Origin: an uncultured Bacteroidota bacterium
GTDB lineage: Bacteria; Bacteroidota; Bacteroidia; Chitinophagales; Chitinophagaceae
Length of the DNA: 64,000 nt
Direction of reading: 5' to 3'
NCBI GenBank assembly: GCA_903831935.1
Contig: CAIKZP010000053.1
Span: 1 to 64,000 of the forward strand
The stretch's first letter is position 1; every line of letters begins with the position of its first letter. Of the stretch, positions 54,406 through 63,658 are shown in pieces. The notes beneath the pieces were generated by a model. It did not search any database and had not been told where the DNA came from. It worked only from the letters and a program-made list of their open reading frames with translations. The position numbers and the translations under genes were made by a program.

Positions 54406-55659
54406 TTATCCCGCCATATCAGGAATAAATTCTACTTTATAAGCACCAGCATCAAGCTTGGCCTTGGTTTCAGTAAATGCTACTAATGTTTCTTCAATGT
54501 CTTTATCGGTATGATCCGCTGTTGGAATTAATCGATAAATAATATGTCCTTTTGGAATAACAGGATACACTACAATCGAGCAAAAAATGCGATAGTTTTC
54601 ACGCAAATCCATTACCATAGCAGTAGCTTCTTCTACCCCACCTTTCATATACACTGGTGTTACTGGTGTATCTGTATTGCCAATATCAAAACCCCTTTCT
54701 TTTAATCCTGTTTGCAACTTCTTTGCATTACTCCATAAACGTTCTTTTAACGCTGGTTGCGTTTTTAAGAGTTCTAACCTTTTTAAATTTCCAAGCACTA
54801 TTGGCATTGGTAAACTCTTTGCAAAAATTTGTGAACGGATATTGTAACGTATAAAATCAATAATGGCTTTATCTCCCGCCATAAATGCACCAATAGACGC
54901 CATTGATTTTGCAAAAGTAGAAAAATACAAATCAATTGCATCTTGACAACCTTGTGCTTCACCTGCACCAGCACCTGTTTGGCCTAGTGTTCCAAAACCG
55001 TGTGCATCATCTACTAATAACCTAAATTCAAATTTAGATTTTAGTGCAGCAATCTCTTTTAATTTACCTTGATCACCCGCCATTCCAAACACTCCTTCTG
55101 TAATAACTAAAATACCACCGGCTTGTTGTTTTTCTAAAAGTGCAGTTGCGCGAACCATTTGTTTTTCAAAATCTTCAATATCATTGTGTTTGAATACATA
55201 ACGGTGTCCTGTATGTAAACGCATGCCATCTAAAATACAAGCATGTGCTTCTGCATCATATACAATTACATCATGACGGCCACAAATGGCATCGATGGCA
55301 CTCATAATTCCTTGGTAACCAAAGTTCATTAGAATGGCATCTTCTTTGTGTTCAAAAGCAGCTAATTCGGCTTCTAATTGTTCGTGGTAATTACTATTTC
55401 CACTCATCATTCTAGCACCCATTGGCAAAGCCAAACCAAATTCAGCAGAAGCTGCAGCATCAGTCTCACGTACTTCTGGATGATTTGCTAAGCCTAAATA
55501 GTTATTCAAACTCCACACAATCATCTCTTTTCCACGAAATTTCATCCTACTACCAATCGCTCCTTCTAATTTAGGAAAAGCAAAATAACCATGCGCTCTT
55601 TCGCGGTGTTGGCCTAATGGACCGTAATTCTTCACTAATTTTTCAAAAATATCTGCCAT
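54406..55659 (-). CDS. Alpha-oxoamine synthase family PLP enzyme (possible serine palmitoyltransferase)
   Basis: A 417-residue PLP enzyme of the alpha-oxoamine synthase family (8-amino-7-oxononanoate synthase, glycine C-acetyltransferase, serine palmitoyltransferase). PLP lysine is Lys251 ('FSTFAKSMASIGAF'); 'VDDAHGFGTLG' holds the cofactor Asp/His; 'DAEAHACILDG' holds the stacking His. The N-terminal 'KLEGAIGSRMKFRGKEM' is a type common in Bacteroidota. These bacteria make sphingolipids, so serine palmitoyltransferase is plausible, but the acyl donor cannot be read from the sequence. A good promoter lies upstream (55693-55723). Confidence 0.85.
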   Translation of the reverse strand: MADIFEKLVKNYGPLGQHRERAHGYFAFPKLEGAIGSRMKFRGKEMIVWSLNNYLGLANHPEVRETDAAASAEFGLALPMGARMMSGNSNYHEQLEAELAAFEHKEDAILMNFGYQGIMSAIDAICGRHDVIVYDAEAHACILDGMRLHTGHRYVFKHNDIEDFEKQMVRATALLEKQQAGGILVITEGVFGMAGDQGKLKEIAALKSKFEFRLLVDDAHGFGTLGQTGAGAGEAQGCQDAIDLYFSTFAKSMASIGAFMAGDKAIIDFIRYNIRSQIFAKSLPMPIVLGNLKRLELLKTQPALKERLWSNAKKLQTGLKERGFDIGNTDTPVTPVYMKGGVEEATAMVMDLRENYRIFCSIVVYPVIPKGHIIYRLIPTADHTDKDIEETLVAFTETKAKLDAGAYKVEFIPDMAG

Positions 55660-55692
55660 AGAAACAAATTGTATTTAATGATCTGATGCGTG

Positions 55693-55723
55693 CAAAATTA
55701 AACTTTTCGCACCGAAGAGCAAA
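55693..55723 (-). promoter_or_regulatory. Promoter of the alpha-oxoamine synthase gene
   Basis: Minus-strand TTTG (55720-55723), a 19-base spacer and TAATTTTG (55693-55700) give an exact fit to the Bacteroidota primary promoter. The ATG at 55659 lies 33 bases beyond the -7 box. Confidence 0.75.
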
Positions 55724-55784
55724 GCCAAATATTTGAGCACCAAATGGTTTTAATTTGATAACCAAAAATCAAAAAATCATCCCT

Positions 55785-55792
55785 TATTTTTG
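55785..55792 (+). promoter_or_regulatory. -7 box of pafA
   Basis: TATTTTTG fits TAnnTTTG and lies 18 bases before the ATG at 55811. No TTG at normal distance. Confidence 0.45.
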
Positions 55793-55810
55793 CATCCTTA
55801 ATCCCCCAAA

Positions 55811-57454
55811 ATGAAGCGATTTACACTTTTTTTTATGATTGGCTTATTCAGCCTAGTATCACAAGCGCAAAACAAAAAAAACGTTATTATTAGTGTAAAA
55901 CCAAAATTGGTAGTTGGTATAGTCATTGACCAAATGCGCTGGGATTACTTAACTAGGTTTAAAGCCTTATATGCTGCAAATGGCGGTTTCAATAGAATGA
56001 TGGGTGAAGGATATTCTTTTGATAACACAATGGTTCCATATGCCCCAACTGTAACCGCTTGTGGACACACTTGTGTTTATACAGGTAGTGTGCCTGCTAT
56101 TCATGGAATAACAGGAAATAATTGGTTTGACAATCAATTACTACGCAATATATATTGCTCAGAAGACAAATCAGTAAAAACGGTTGGCGCAAATACAGAT
56201 GCTGGACAAATGAGTCCTAAGAATATGCTTACTACTACCATTGGTGATGAATTAAAATTGGCAACAAATTTCAAAAGCAAAGTAATTGGTATAGCCATTA
56301 AAGACAGGGGGTCTATTTTACCTGCAGGACATGCTGCAGATGCTGCTTATTGGTATGATGGAAAATCTGGCAATTTTATTACCAGTAGTTATTATATGAA
56401 CGATTTGCCTTTCTGGTTAAACCAATTCAACAACAGAAAAATTGTAGACTCTTTTTATGCCATTGGATGGAATACATTTTTAAACAAATCAGTTTACCCT
56501 GAATATGCAACCGACGACGAAAAATTGTATGAAACAAAACCATTTGGTGCAACAGCACTAGGTTTTCCTTATACACTTTCTAATTACAAAGGAAAAGATT
56601 ATAGTAAAATATCTACCACACCTTATGGCAATTCATTAACGATTGAAATGGCAAAAGCAGCCGTAATAAATGAAAAAATGGGTAAAGGGGCTGCCACAGA
56701 TTTATTAGCCATTAGTTTTTCTTCGCCAGATTATATTGGTCATGCATTTGGTCCAAATTCTTGGGAGATGGTGGACGACTATGTACGACTAGACGATGAA
56801 CTAGGTAAATTTTTTCAATTCTTAGATGCAACAGTTGGTAAAAACCAATACACCGTTTTTTTAACCGCAGACCATGCCGTAGCGCATGTTGCAGGTTTTA
56901 TGAAAGAACATAAATTACCAGCAGGAATATTTGATGAAGCTGGATTAAGAAAAGAACTAAACAATCTTGTAAAAGAAAAATTTGGCATTAGTAATTTAAT
57001 AGAAAGTTTATCTAATTACCAAGTATCATTAAACCATCCCAAACTAGATAGTAGTTTACAAAATCCTGATGCAATCAATAAAGCATTAATTCAATTTTTA
57101 CTAAAAAAAGAGGCTGTTGCAAATGCTTTTGAAACCAGTAAAATACTAACTACTACCCTGCCAAAAACACAGCGTGATATGTTTGCCAATGGCTATTTTC
57201 CTAACAGAAGTGGTGATATTCAAATTGTTTTAAAGTCGGGCTATATGGAAGGTAGTGGCACAGGTACAACCCATGGTATCTGGGCACCTTACGATGCGCA
57301 TATCCCTTTATTGTTTTATGGATGGGGCATTAATAAAGGGCATACCAATAAAGAAACTTATATGACTGATATTGCGCCAACCATTGCCGCCTTATTACAT
57401 ATTCAAATGCCTAGTGGCGCTGTTGGAAAAGTATTAGAAGAAGTGATAAAATAA
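55811..57454 (+). CDS. pafA: PafA-type alkaline phosphatase
   Basis: A 547-residue exported protein (signal to about residue 19, 'SLVSQAQ') of the type I phosphodiesterase/alkaline phosphatase superfamily. 'VVGIVIDQMRWDYLTRF' gives the first metal Asp; the catalytic Thr is in 'YAPTVTACGHTCVYTG'; 'SFSSPDYIGHAFGPNSWEM' and 'FLTADHAVAH' hold further zinc ligands, and 'GSGTGTTHG' the last His. This matches PafA of Elizabethkingia, a phosphate monoesterase of the periplasm active without calcium. A long hairpin terminator (57479-57524) follows. Confidence 0.88.
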   Translation: MKRFTLFFMIGLFSLVSQAQNKKNVIISVKPKLVVGIVIDQMRWDYLTRFKALYAANGGFNRMMGEGYSFDNTMVPYAPTVTACGHTCVYTGSVPAIHGITGNNWFDNQLLRNIYCSEDKSVKTVGANTDAGQMSPKNMLTTTIGDELKLATNFKSKVIGIAIKDRGSILPAGHAADAAYWYDGKSGNFITSSYYMNDLPFWLNQFNNRKIVDSFYAIGWNTFLNKSVYPEYATDDEKLYETKPFGATALGFPYTLSNYKGKDYSKISTTPYGNSLTIEMAKAAVINEKMGKGAATDLLAISFSSPDYIGHAFGPNSWEMVDDYVRLDDELGKFFQFLDATVGKNQYTVFLTADHAVAHVAGFMKEHKLPAGIFDEAGLRKELNNLVKEKFGISNLIESLSNYQVSLNHPKLDSSLQNPDAINKALIQFLLKKEAVANAFETSKILTTTLPKTQRDMFANGYFPNRSGDIQIVLKSGYMEGSGTGTTHGIWAPYDAHIPLLFYGWGINKGHTNKETYMTDIAPTIAALLHIQMPSGAVGKVLEEVIK

Positions 57455-57478
57455 TAGATCATATTTCATCTCAACTTA

Positions 57479-57524
57479 AAAAAGGAATAGGCTATATCAA
57501 AACTGATATAGCCTATTCCTTTTT
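57479..57524. terminator. Bidirectional 21-bp hairpin terminator
   Basis: Perfect inverted repeat (57479-57499 and 57504-57524) with a four-base loop AAAC, and A/T runs at the outer ends of both arms. It lies between the convergent pafA and icd genes and should end both transcripts. Confidence 0.9.
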
Positions 57525-57576
57525 ATGTAATTAGTACCAATTTTATTTTGATACTTCTACTGAATTTCTAATGCAA

Positions 57577-58809
57577 TTAGTTTTGCAATTTCAATTGTAA
57601 ATTTTGGTCAAGTGCATCTAAGAACTCTTCTGTATACAAATAGTGTTCTCCATGATTTACTTTGTTACCATAAATACAAACTGCTAAATCTTTGGTCATT
57701 TTACCACTCTCAACTGTTTCTACACATACTTCTTCTAAAGCTTGGCAGAAATTAATTAATGCTTGGTTATTGTCTAATTTTCCGCGGAATTCTAAACCAC
57801 GAGTCCAAGCAAAAATAGAAGCGATAGGATTAGTTGATGTTGGTTTTCCTTTTTGGTGCTCACGAAAGTGACGTGTAACGGTACCATGTGCTGCTTCTGC
57901 TTCCATTACCAAACCGTTTGGTGTTACAAGTGTTGAAGTCATTAGTCCTAAAGAACCAAATCCTTGTGCAACTGTATCACTTTGAACATCGCCATCGTAA
58001 TTTTTACAAGCCCATACAAAATTACCATTCCATTTTAAGGCACTAGCAACCATATCGTCAATTAAACGGTGCTCGTAAGTAATACCTGCAGTTTCGTATG
58101 CTGCTTTAAATTCATTTTGATATACTTCTTCAAAAATATCTTTAAAACGTCCGTCGTATTTTTTAAGAATTGTATTTTTTGTAGATAAGTATAAAGGCCA
58201 TTTTTTAATTAATGCTTGATTAAAACAAGCACGTGCAAAACCAAAGATACTTTCGTCGGTATTGTACATTGCCATTGCAACGCCATCACCTTTAAAATTG
58301 TATACTTCAAATTCTTGATTTGTTCCGTCTTCGCCTTCAAACTTGATTGTAAGTTTTCCCTTGCCCTTGGTTACAAAATCAGTTGCACGGTATTGGTCTC
58401 CAAATGCATGACGTCCAATACAAATTGGTGCAGTCCAGTTTGGAACCAAACGAGGTACGTTTGCGCAAACAATTGGCTCACGGAATACAGTACCATCTAA
58501 TATATTACGGATAGTGCCATTAGGGCTCTTCCACATTTGTTTTAATTTGAACTCTACTACACGCGCTTCATCTGGTGTAATGGTAGCACATTTGATTCCT
58601 ACTCCATGTTCTAAGATAGCATGCGCTGCATCAATAGTTACTTGGTCATTAGTTTCATCGCGGTATTCCATTCCTAAGTCATAATAGCGAATGTCTACAT
58701 CCAAATAAGGAAGGATCAATTTATCTTTAATGAACTTCCAAATGATTCTTGTCATTTCGTCGCCATCCAGTTCTACTACTGGATTTAGCACTTTAATTTT
58801 TTGCGCCAT
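57577..58809 (-). CDS. icd: NADP-dependent isocitrate dehydrogenase (eukaryote-like type)
   Basis: A 410-residue homodimeric-type isocitrate dehydrogenase of the TCA cycle. '[15 protein letters not shown]' at the start and '[19 protein letters not shown]' match the eukaryote-like NADP class (subfamily II), as does '[20 protein letters not shown]' for NADP binding. The promoter (TTG-N20-TACCTTTG, 58836-58866) is good. Its 3' end faces pafA across a hairpin terminator. Confidence 0.95.
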   Translation of the reverse strand: MAQKIKVLNPVVELDGDEMTRIIWKFIKDKLILPYLDVDIRYYDLGMEYRDETNDQVTIDAAHAILEHGVGIKCATITPDEARVVEFKLKQMWKSPNGTIRNILDGTVFREPIVCANVPRLVPNWTAPICIGRHAFGDQYRATDFVTKGKGKLTIKFEGEDGTNQEFEVYNFKGDGVAMAMYNTDESIFGFARACFNQALIKKWPLYLSTKNTILKKYDGRFKDIFEEVYQNEFKAAYETAGITYEHRLIDDMVASALKWNGNFVWACKNYDGDVQSDTVAQGFGSLGLMTSTLVTPNGLVMEAEAAHGTVTRHFREHQKGKPTSTNPIASIFAWTRGLEFRGKLDNNQALINFCQALEEVCVETVESGKMTKDLAVCIYGNKVNHGEHYLYTEEFLDALDQNLQLKLQN

Positions 58810-58835
58810 AACAGTGTCTATTTAATTTAAGGGCA

Positions 58836-58866
58836 CAAAGGTAGTATTTAATCGGTTTTAACGCAA
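58836..58866 (-). promoter_or_regulatory. Promoter of icd
   Basis: Minus-strand TTG (58864-58866), 20-base spacer and TACCTTTG (58836-58843), 26 bases before the ATG at 58809. A good match to the Bacteroidota consensus. Confidence 0.7.
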
Positions 58867-58900
58867 CGATAAACAGAGGATAAATGGCGTTTTTTTGGGC

Positions 58901-60793
58901 TTAATCCGTAACATTTACAATTAATACAGGAATTGATAGCTCATGGCGGACACTTTCAATGGTTTCGCCAAATACATAGTCTTTTAAACCTCTATGCCTA
59001 TGAGCTCCCATTACCAATAAGTCTGCCTGGGTAGTTTGAACGATTCTTACAATTTCTCTCACCCGATTTTTATAACCCAATACTGTTTCAACTTTATATC
59101 CAACTTGGGTTAATTGGCTAGCAAATGCATCGAGTCTTTCTCGGTCTTTTCTAGTTTCATAATCATCACTCGATTCACCAAAATAAGTAGCAGAAGCACT
59201 TTCAACTATATGCAATAAAATATAAGTAACATCTTGTTTCCCTTGCGAAACAGCATGGGCAATTATTTTTTCGTCGGCTTCGCTAAAATCGAGTGAAACT
59301 GCAATACGACGCGCTTCTTTAACCACTAGGTTTTGTAAGATTGGAGTATCGTTGTGCATTCGAGCAATATCTCGGAGTTTTCTTTTTTGTACAAATGGCA
59401 AGAAGGTCATCATTAAAAACAGCCAAATAAAAATCAATGCAACAATTACAATTAAAATTTTCCAAACCCAATTCCCTTCATTGCTAAATAAAGGAATGGT
59501 TTGTTGAATAACCATTTTTACGTTTAAATACACTAATACCGTAGCAACTAACCAAGCGGCGATTTTGGTATAGGTTTTAATTGCAAAATCGCCCATTGTA
59601 GCTTTATCACTTACAAAATGTATTAATGGAATGACAGCAAAGCCAAGTTGCACACTTAATATAACTTGGCTTAAAACTAATAACGCATCAATCTTTTCAT
59701 TTCCAAAATACAAAATGGTAATCACTGCAGGCGCAATGGCTATAACCCTTGTAATTAAACGCCTTAACAACGGGTTGATTCGAATTTTTAAGTACCCTTC
59801 CATTACAATTTGACCAGCAAGTGTACCTGTAATAGTACTGCTCTGCCCTGCGGCTATTAATGCAATTGCAAATAAAATTGGCGCTAATTTACTACCTAAT
59901 AAAGGGGCTAATAATTTATGAGCTTCTTCAATTTTTGCTACCTGTGTATTACCCGAACTAAAAAAAACTGAAGCTGCTAAAACCAAAATCGCTGCATTCA
60001 CAAAAAAAGCCAAATTCAGTGCAACGGTACTATCAATTAAATTGTACTTGAGTGCTCGTTTTATTCCAGCATTATCTGATTTTATTTTTCTAGTTTGAAC
60101 GAGTGCTGAATGTAAGTATAAATTATGCGGCATCACTGTTGCTCCAATAATTCCTACTGCAATATAAAGTGCATTATTCGACAAAAAAGATGGCATAAAA
60201 CCAGCTGCAACTGCATGTATATCTGGTTTTGCTAAAAATAATTCTATTAAAAATGAAAGTCCAATAATTGCTACGAGGCTTACTATAAAAGCTTCTAATT
60301 TTCTAATCCCATAACGTTGTAACCACATGAGTAATAGTGTGTCTAAAACAGTAATACACACACCCCAAATAATTGGTAAGCCAGTCAATAAATAAATACC
60401 TAGTGCCATTCCTAATACCTCGGCTAAATCGCAGGCAGCAATGGCAATTTCAGCAAACACATATAAACAAAAATTAACAAGTGGCGGGTAAACTTCTCTA
60501 TTGGCTTGGGCTAGGTCTCTGCGTCTTACAATACCCAAACGAGCACTCAAACTTTGTAATAACAAAGCCATCAAGTTACTCATCAATAATACCCAAATCA
60601 AACTATAACCAAATTGAGCACCGCCTTGTAAATCTGTAGCCCAATTACCAGGATCCATATATCCTACACTAACCAAATAGGCAGGACCTAAATAAGCAAG
60701 TATCCGTTTCCACCCTTTGGCTGATTTTGTGGTATCTACCGATTCGTGTACTTCACTCAGTGATTCTGTACCTTCTAACCGATTAGAAATCAT
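58901..60793 (-). CDS. Nramp metal transporter fused to a universal stress protein domain
   Basis: A 630-residue fusion. Residues about 30-470 are an Nramp/MntH metal transporter with 11-12 helices; the metal-binding 'DPGN' is at 47-50 ('GYMDPGNWATDLQGGAQFG') and 'MPHNLYLHSALVQ' is the second family motif. From about 485 to the end is a UspA-like domain ('RIAVSLDFSEADEKI', 'LLVMGAHRHRGLKDYVFG', 'SIPVLIV'). The ATP-binding glycine motif is not canonical (GAHR in place of GxxG). It imports Mn or Fe probably; the stress-protein domain may regulate it. No other gene is closely linked. Confidence 0.88.
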   Translation of the reverse strand: MISNRLEGTESLSEVHESVDTTKSAKGWKRILAYLGPAYLVSVGYMDPGNWATDLQGGAQFGYSLIWVLLMSNLMALLLQSLSARLGIVRRRDLAQANREVYPPLVNFCLYVFAEIAIAACDLAEVLGMALGIYLLTGLPIIWGVCITVLDTLLLMWLQRYGIRKLEAFIVSLVAIIGLSFLIELFLAKPDIHAVAAGFMPSFLSNNALYIAVGIIGATVMPHNLYLHSALVQTRKIKSDNAGIKRALKYNLIDSTVALNLAFFVNAAILVLAASVFFSSGNTQVAKIEEAHKLLAPLLGSKLAPILFAIALIAAGQSSTITGTLAGQIVMEGYLKIRINPLLRRLITRVIAIAPAVITILYFGNEKIDALLVLSQVILSVQLGFAVIPLIHFVSDKATMGDFAIKTYTKIAAWLVATVLVYLNVKMVIQQTIPLFSNEGNWVWKILIVIVALIFIWLFLMMTFLPFVQKRKLRDIARMHNDTPILQNLVVKEARRIAVSLDFSEADEKIIAHAVSQGKQDVTYILLHIVESASATYFGESSDDYETRKDRERLDAFASQLTQVGYKVETVLGYKNRVREIVRIVQTTQADLLVMGAHRHRGLKDYVFGETIESVRHELSIPVLIVNVTD

Positions 60794-60901
60794 AATATCA
60801 TAATTGATAGTCTTACAAATCTAAATTATTTCACCCATTAATCTTTTAGATATTCACCTACTATGCCTGAAACACTTAATTTTATAGAAATATTTTAAAA
60901 C

Positions 60902-61849
60902 ATGCGCAACCTATTGCTTTGTTTCGTTTTAGTGGTATTGGTTTCTTGTGGACAGAAGAAGATTGACTTTTCTGGAGATACCCCCATTAAAACAAAAGAC
61001 TTTATTGCTGCATTTAAAATTATCCCAGGCAATTTTTATGCAGCTGATAGCAATTTCACAAAAATAGCAGATACGGTTACAATGGGTTTTAAAGCTATCA
61101 CGCAATTTGTACCAGATACAGCCATTACAAAATATACAGGAAAAGACAAAAAACCACAGTTCCATCCAGTAGGTAGGATCCTTAAAGAAAAGGAAATTTA
61201 CTTTCTCATAAATATCAAACAACACAATAAAATCACTTTATTAGTACTAGTGATGAATGCAAAAGATAATAAATATTTAGCTTCAAAATTATTACTAGAA
61301 ACAAATCAGAAAGACGATTATGTGCACAGTGTTACTGTTAATAAAGAACCTACATTTTTAATCAGTAAAGAAAAAGCCGGAAAAGATAATACTATGCTAT
61401 TTTCTAGAACTGGATGGGTATATACTACTGAAACTTCTTTTATGATTGTGGTGAACGACTCTAACGAAGGTGCTAGCAAAACCAATGTTATCAACCCTAT
61501 TGATACCCTTCCTAGAAAAAACAAACTAAGTGCCGATTATGCCGAAGATGCAAAAAATTTTATTTCTATAAGAGATGGCAAAAATGCAAACACCTATAAT
61601 TTCTTTATTCATTTTGAAAAAAATGATGGTGGATGTATTGGTGAATTAAAAGGCGAAATGAAAATGAAAGATCCAACACATGGTCAATACCTTTTTAACG
61701 GAGATCCTTGTGTGATTGATTTTAAATTTGAAGATGCCGAAATTAAAATAAAAGAACAAGGCACCTGCGGCAATCATCGTGGTATTAAATGCTTCTTCGA
61801 CGATACTTATCTAAGAAAAAAAGCTCCCAGAACCAACAAAAGAAATTAG
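60902..61849 (+). CDS. Lipoprotein of unknown function
   Basis: A 315-residue lipoprotein: lipobox 'VLVSC' with Cys at about residue 16. The rest has no recognised domain. The C-terminal part has paired cysteines ('GGCIGELKG', 'GDPCVIDF', 'GTCGNHRGIKC') in a segment of small beta-like strands. Exported to the outer or inner membrane. It stands alone, divergent from the Nramp-USP gene by 108 bases. Confidence 0.7.
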   Translation: MRNLLLCFVLVVLVSCGQKKIDFSGDTPIKTKDFIAAFKIIPGNFYAADSNFTKIADTVTMGFKAITQFVPDTAITKYTGKDKKPQFHPVGRILKEKEIYFLINIKQHNKITLLVLVMNAKDNKYLASKLLLETNQKDDYVHSVTVNKEPTFLISKEKAGKDNTMLFSRTGWVYTTETSFMIVVNDSNEGASKTNVINPIDTLPRKNKLSADYAEDAKNFISIRDGKNANTYNFFIHFEKNDGGCIGELKGEMKMKDPTHGQYLFNGDPCVIDFKFEDAEIKIKEQGTCGNHRGIKCFFDDTYLRKKAPRTNKRN

Positions 61850-61960
61850 TTATCCATCAAATAACAAACCATCTAAACGAATACATTAAATCTAATGTGT
61901 ATTTTTTACATTTTAGATAAAAACCATATATTGCAGCCGATTTAACTAAAGATCCATCCT

Positions 61961-63619
61961 ATGACTAGTTTTAGAAATTTTAAAGTACCCTATTCAGTTG
62001 ACGAACAATATGCAAAAAAAGCGGCTTATTTTTCAATGGAATTTGCCATACATCAGCCTTTAAAAATCTATAGTGGTGGTTTAGGATTTCTAGCAGGATC
62101 ACATATGCGTAGCGCATACGAACTACGTCAAAATATGGTAGGTATTGGTATTTTATGGAAGTATGGTTATTACGACCAAACACGTAACCAAGACCAAACT
62201 TTGCAGGTTAGTTTCATGGAAAAAATATATAGTTTTTTAGAAGAAACTGATATTAAATTTCAAATATTAATTCATGATCATCCAGTTTGGGTGAAGGCTT
62301 ATTATTTAAACCCCGAAACATTTAAGAGTGCTCCCTTATTTTTATTGAGTACCGATTTACCAGAAAACGATTATGTTTCTCAAACAATTACCCACCGTTT
62401 ATACGATGCCAATGTTGCAACAAAAGTGGCCCAATTTATTTTATTAGGTGTAGCTGGTGCGAAGTTGATTGATGAATTAAATTTCAACCCCGATGTGTAC
62501 CATTTAAATGAAGCACACGGTATTTCTGCAGCTTTTTATTTATTGAATAAGTATAAAAGTTTGGCTAAAGTAAAAGAGCAACTTGTATTTACAACCCATA
62601 CGCCCGAAGAAGCAGGAAACGAAAAGCACGATATTTATTTGTGTTATAAAATGAGTTATTTCTGCGGCTTAAGTTTAGACGAAGTACGAAGAATTACTGG
62701 CTTAAAAGATGACCAATTTAACCACTCATTAGTAGCACTCCGATTTGCGCGCAAAGCCAATGGCGTATCTGCTTTGCACGGCGATGTGAGTAGAGAAATG
62801 TGGTCGCATTACGAAGGTATTTGCCCCATCATTAATATTACCAATGCACAAAACTGGCACTATTGGGCCGACAAGCAAATGTATAAAGCATTGGAAGACA
62901 AAAATGATTTCATCTTCGACGATAGAAAAAAATTCTTAAAGAAAAGGGCATTTGAAATTGTTGCAGATCAAACCGGAAAACTATTTAATCCAAATGTGTT
63001 AACCATAGTGTGGGCTCGCAGATTTGCAGGATATAAAAGAGCCGATATGTTTTCTTGGGATATTGAAAGATTCGAAAAACTATTGAGCAATACCAAATAC
63101 CCTGTACAATTTATTTGGGCAGGAAAACCTTATCCACTAGACTACCCTGCCATATCGCAGTTTAATAATTTGGTACACATTAGTAAAAAATATAAAAACG
63201 TTGCGGTATTAATTGGCTACGAATTAGGACTCAGCAAACGTTTAAAACAAGCTTCGGATATTTGGTTAAACAATCCACGCGTTCCTCGCGAAGCATCAGG
63301 CACAAGCGGCATGACTGCGGCAATGAATGGATCCGTAAATTTCTCTACCGATGATGGATGGATACCAGAATTTATTAACCACGGCAATAATGGATTTGTA
63401 GTACCTAAAGCAGACTATGCCAATATGAGTACCCAAGAACAAGACGATTACGATTTAAATAAAATGTTTGAAATTTTAGAACAACAAATTTTACCATTAT
63501 ACTACAACCAGCCCGATACTTGGAGACAGATTACCAAAAATGGTATGATGGATGTTCGTTGGCAGTTTGATAGTAACCGCATGGCAAAAGAGTACTACGA
63601 GTTGATGTACCAATCTTAA
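61961..63619 (+). CDS. glgP: Alpha-glucan phosphorylase (GT35) with altered PLP site
   Basis: A 552-residue short GT35 protein, fitting the archaeal/bacterial short-type alpha-glucan phosphorylases. Blocks seen: 'AYFSMEFAI', 'YSGGLGFLAGSHMRSA', 'HLNEAHGISAAF', 'FTTHTPEEAGNE', 'WARRFAGYKRADM', 'NNPRVPREASGTSGM'. Related enzymes have Lys for the cofactor in 'GTSGMKAAxNG'; here it is Thr452 ('GTSGMTAAMNG'). The protein may therefore lack normal PLP binding. Otherwise it would release glucose-1-P from glycogen. Glucan chain partner 4-alpha-glucanotransferase is at 46077. Confidence 0.82.
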   Translation: MTSFRNFKVPYSVDEQYAKKAAYFSMEFAIHQPLKIYSGGLGFLAGSHMRSAYELRQNMVGIGILWKYGYYDQTRNQDQTLQVSFMEKIYSFLEETDIKFQILIHDHPVWVKAYYLNPETFKSAPLFLLSTDLPENDYVSQTITHRLYDANVATKVAQFILLGVAGAKLIDELNFNPDVYHLNEAHGISAAFYLLNKYKSLAKVKEQLVFTTHTPEEAGNEKHDIYLCYKMSYFCGLSLDEVRRITGLKDDQFNHSLVALRFARKANGVSALHGDVSREMWSHYEGICPIINITNAQNWHYWADKQMYKALEDKNDFIFDDRKKFLKKRAFEIVADQTGKLFNPNVLTIVWARRFAGYKRADMFSWDIERFEKLLSNTKYPVQFIWAGKPYPLDYPAISQFNNLVHISKKYKNVAVLIGYELGLSKRLKQASDIWLNNPRVPREASGTSGMTAAMNGSVNFSTDDGWIPEFINHGNNGFVVPKADYANMSTQEQDDYDLNKMFEILEQQILPLYYNQPDTWRQITKNGMMDVRWQFDSNRMAKEYYELMYQS

Positions 63620-63631
63620 ACTATTGCAGCC

Positions 63632-63639
63632 TATCTTTG
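63632..63639 (+). promoter_or_regulatory. -7 box before ubiX
   Basis: TATCTTTG fits TAnnTTTG, 19 bases before the ATG at 63659. No -33 TTG at the usual spacing. Confidence 0.5.
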
Positions 63640-63658
63640 TTGTACTAATAAAACCAAA

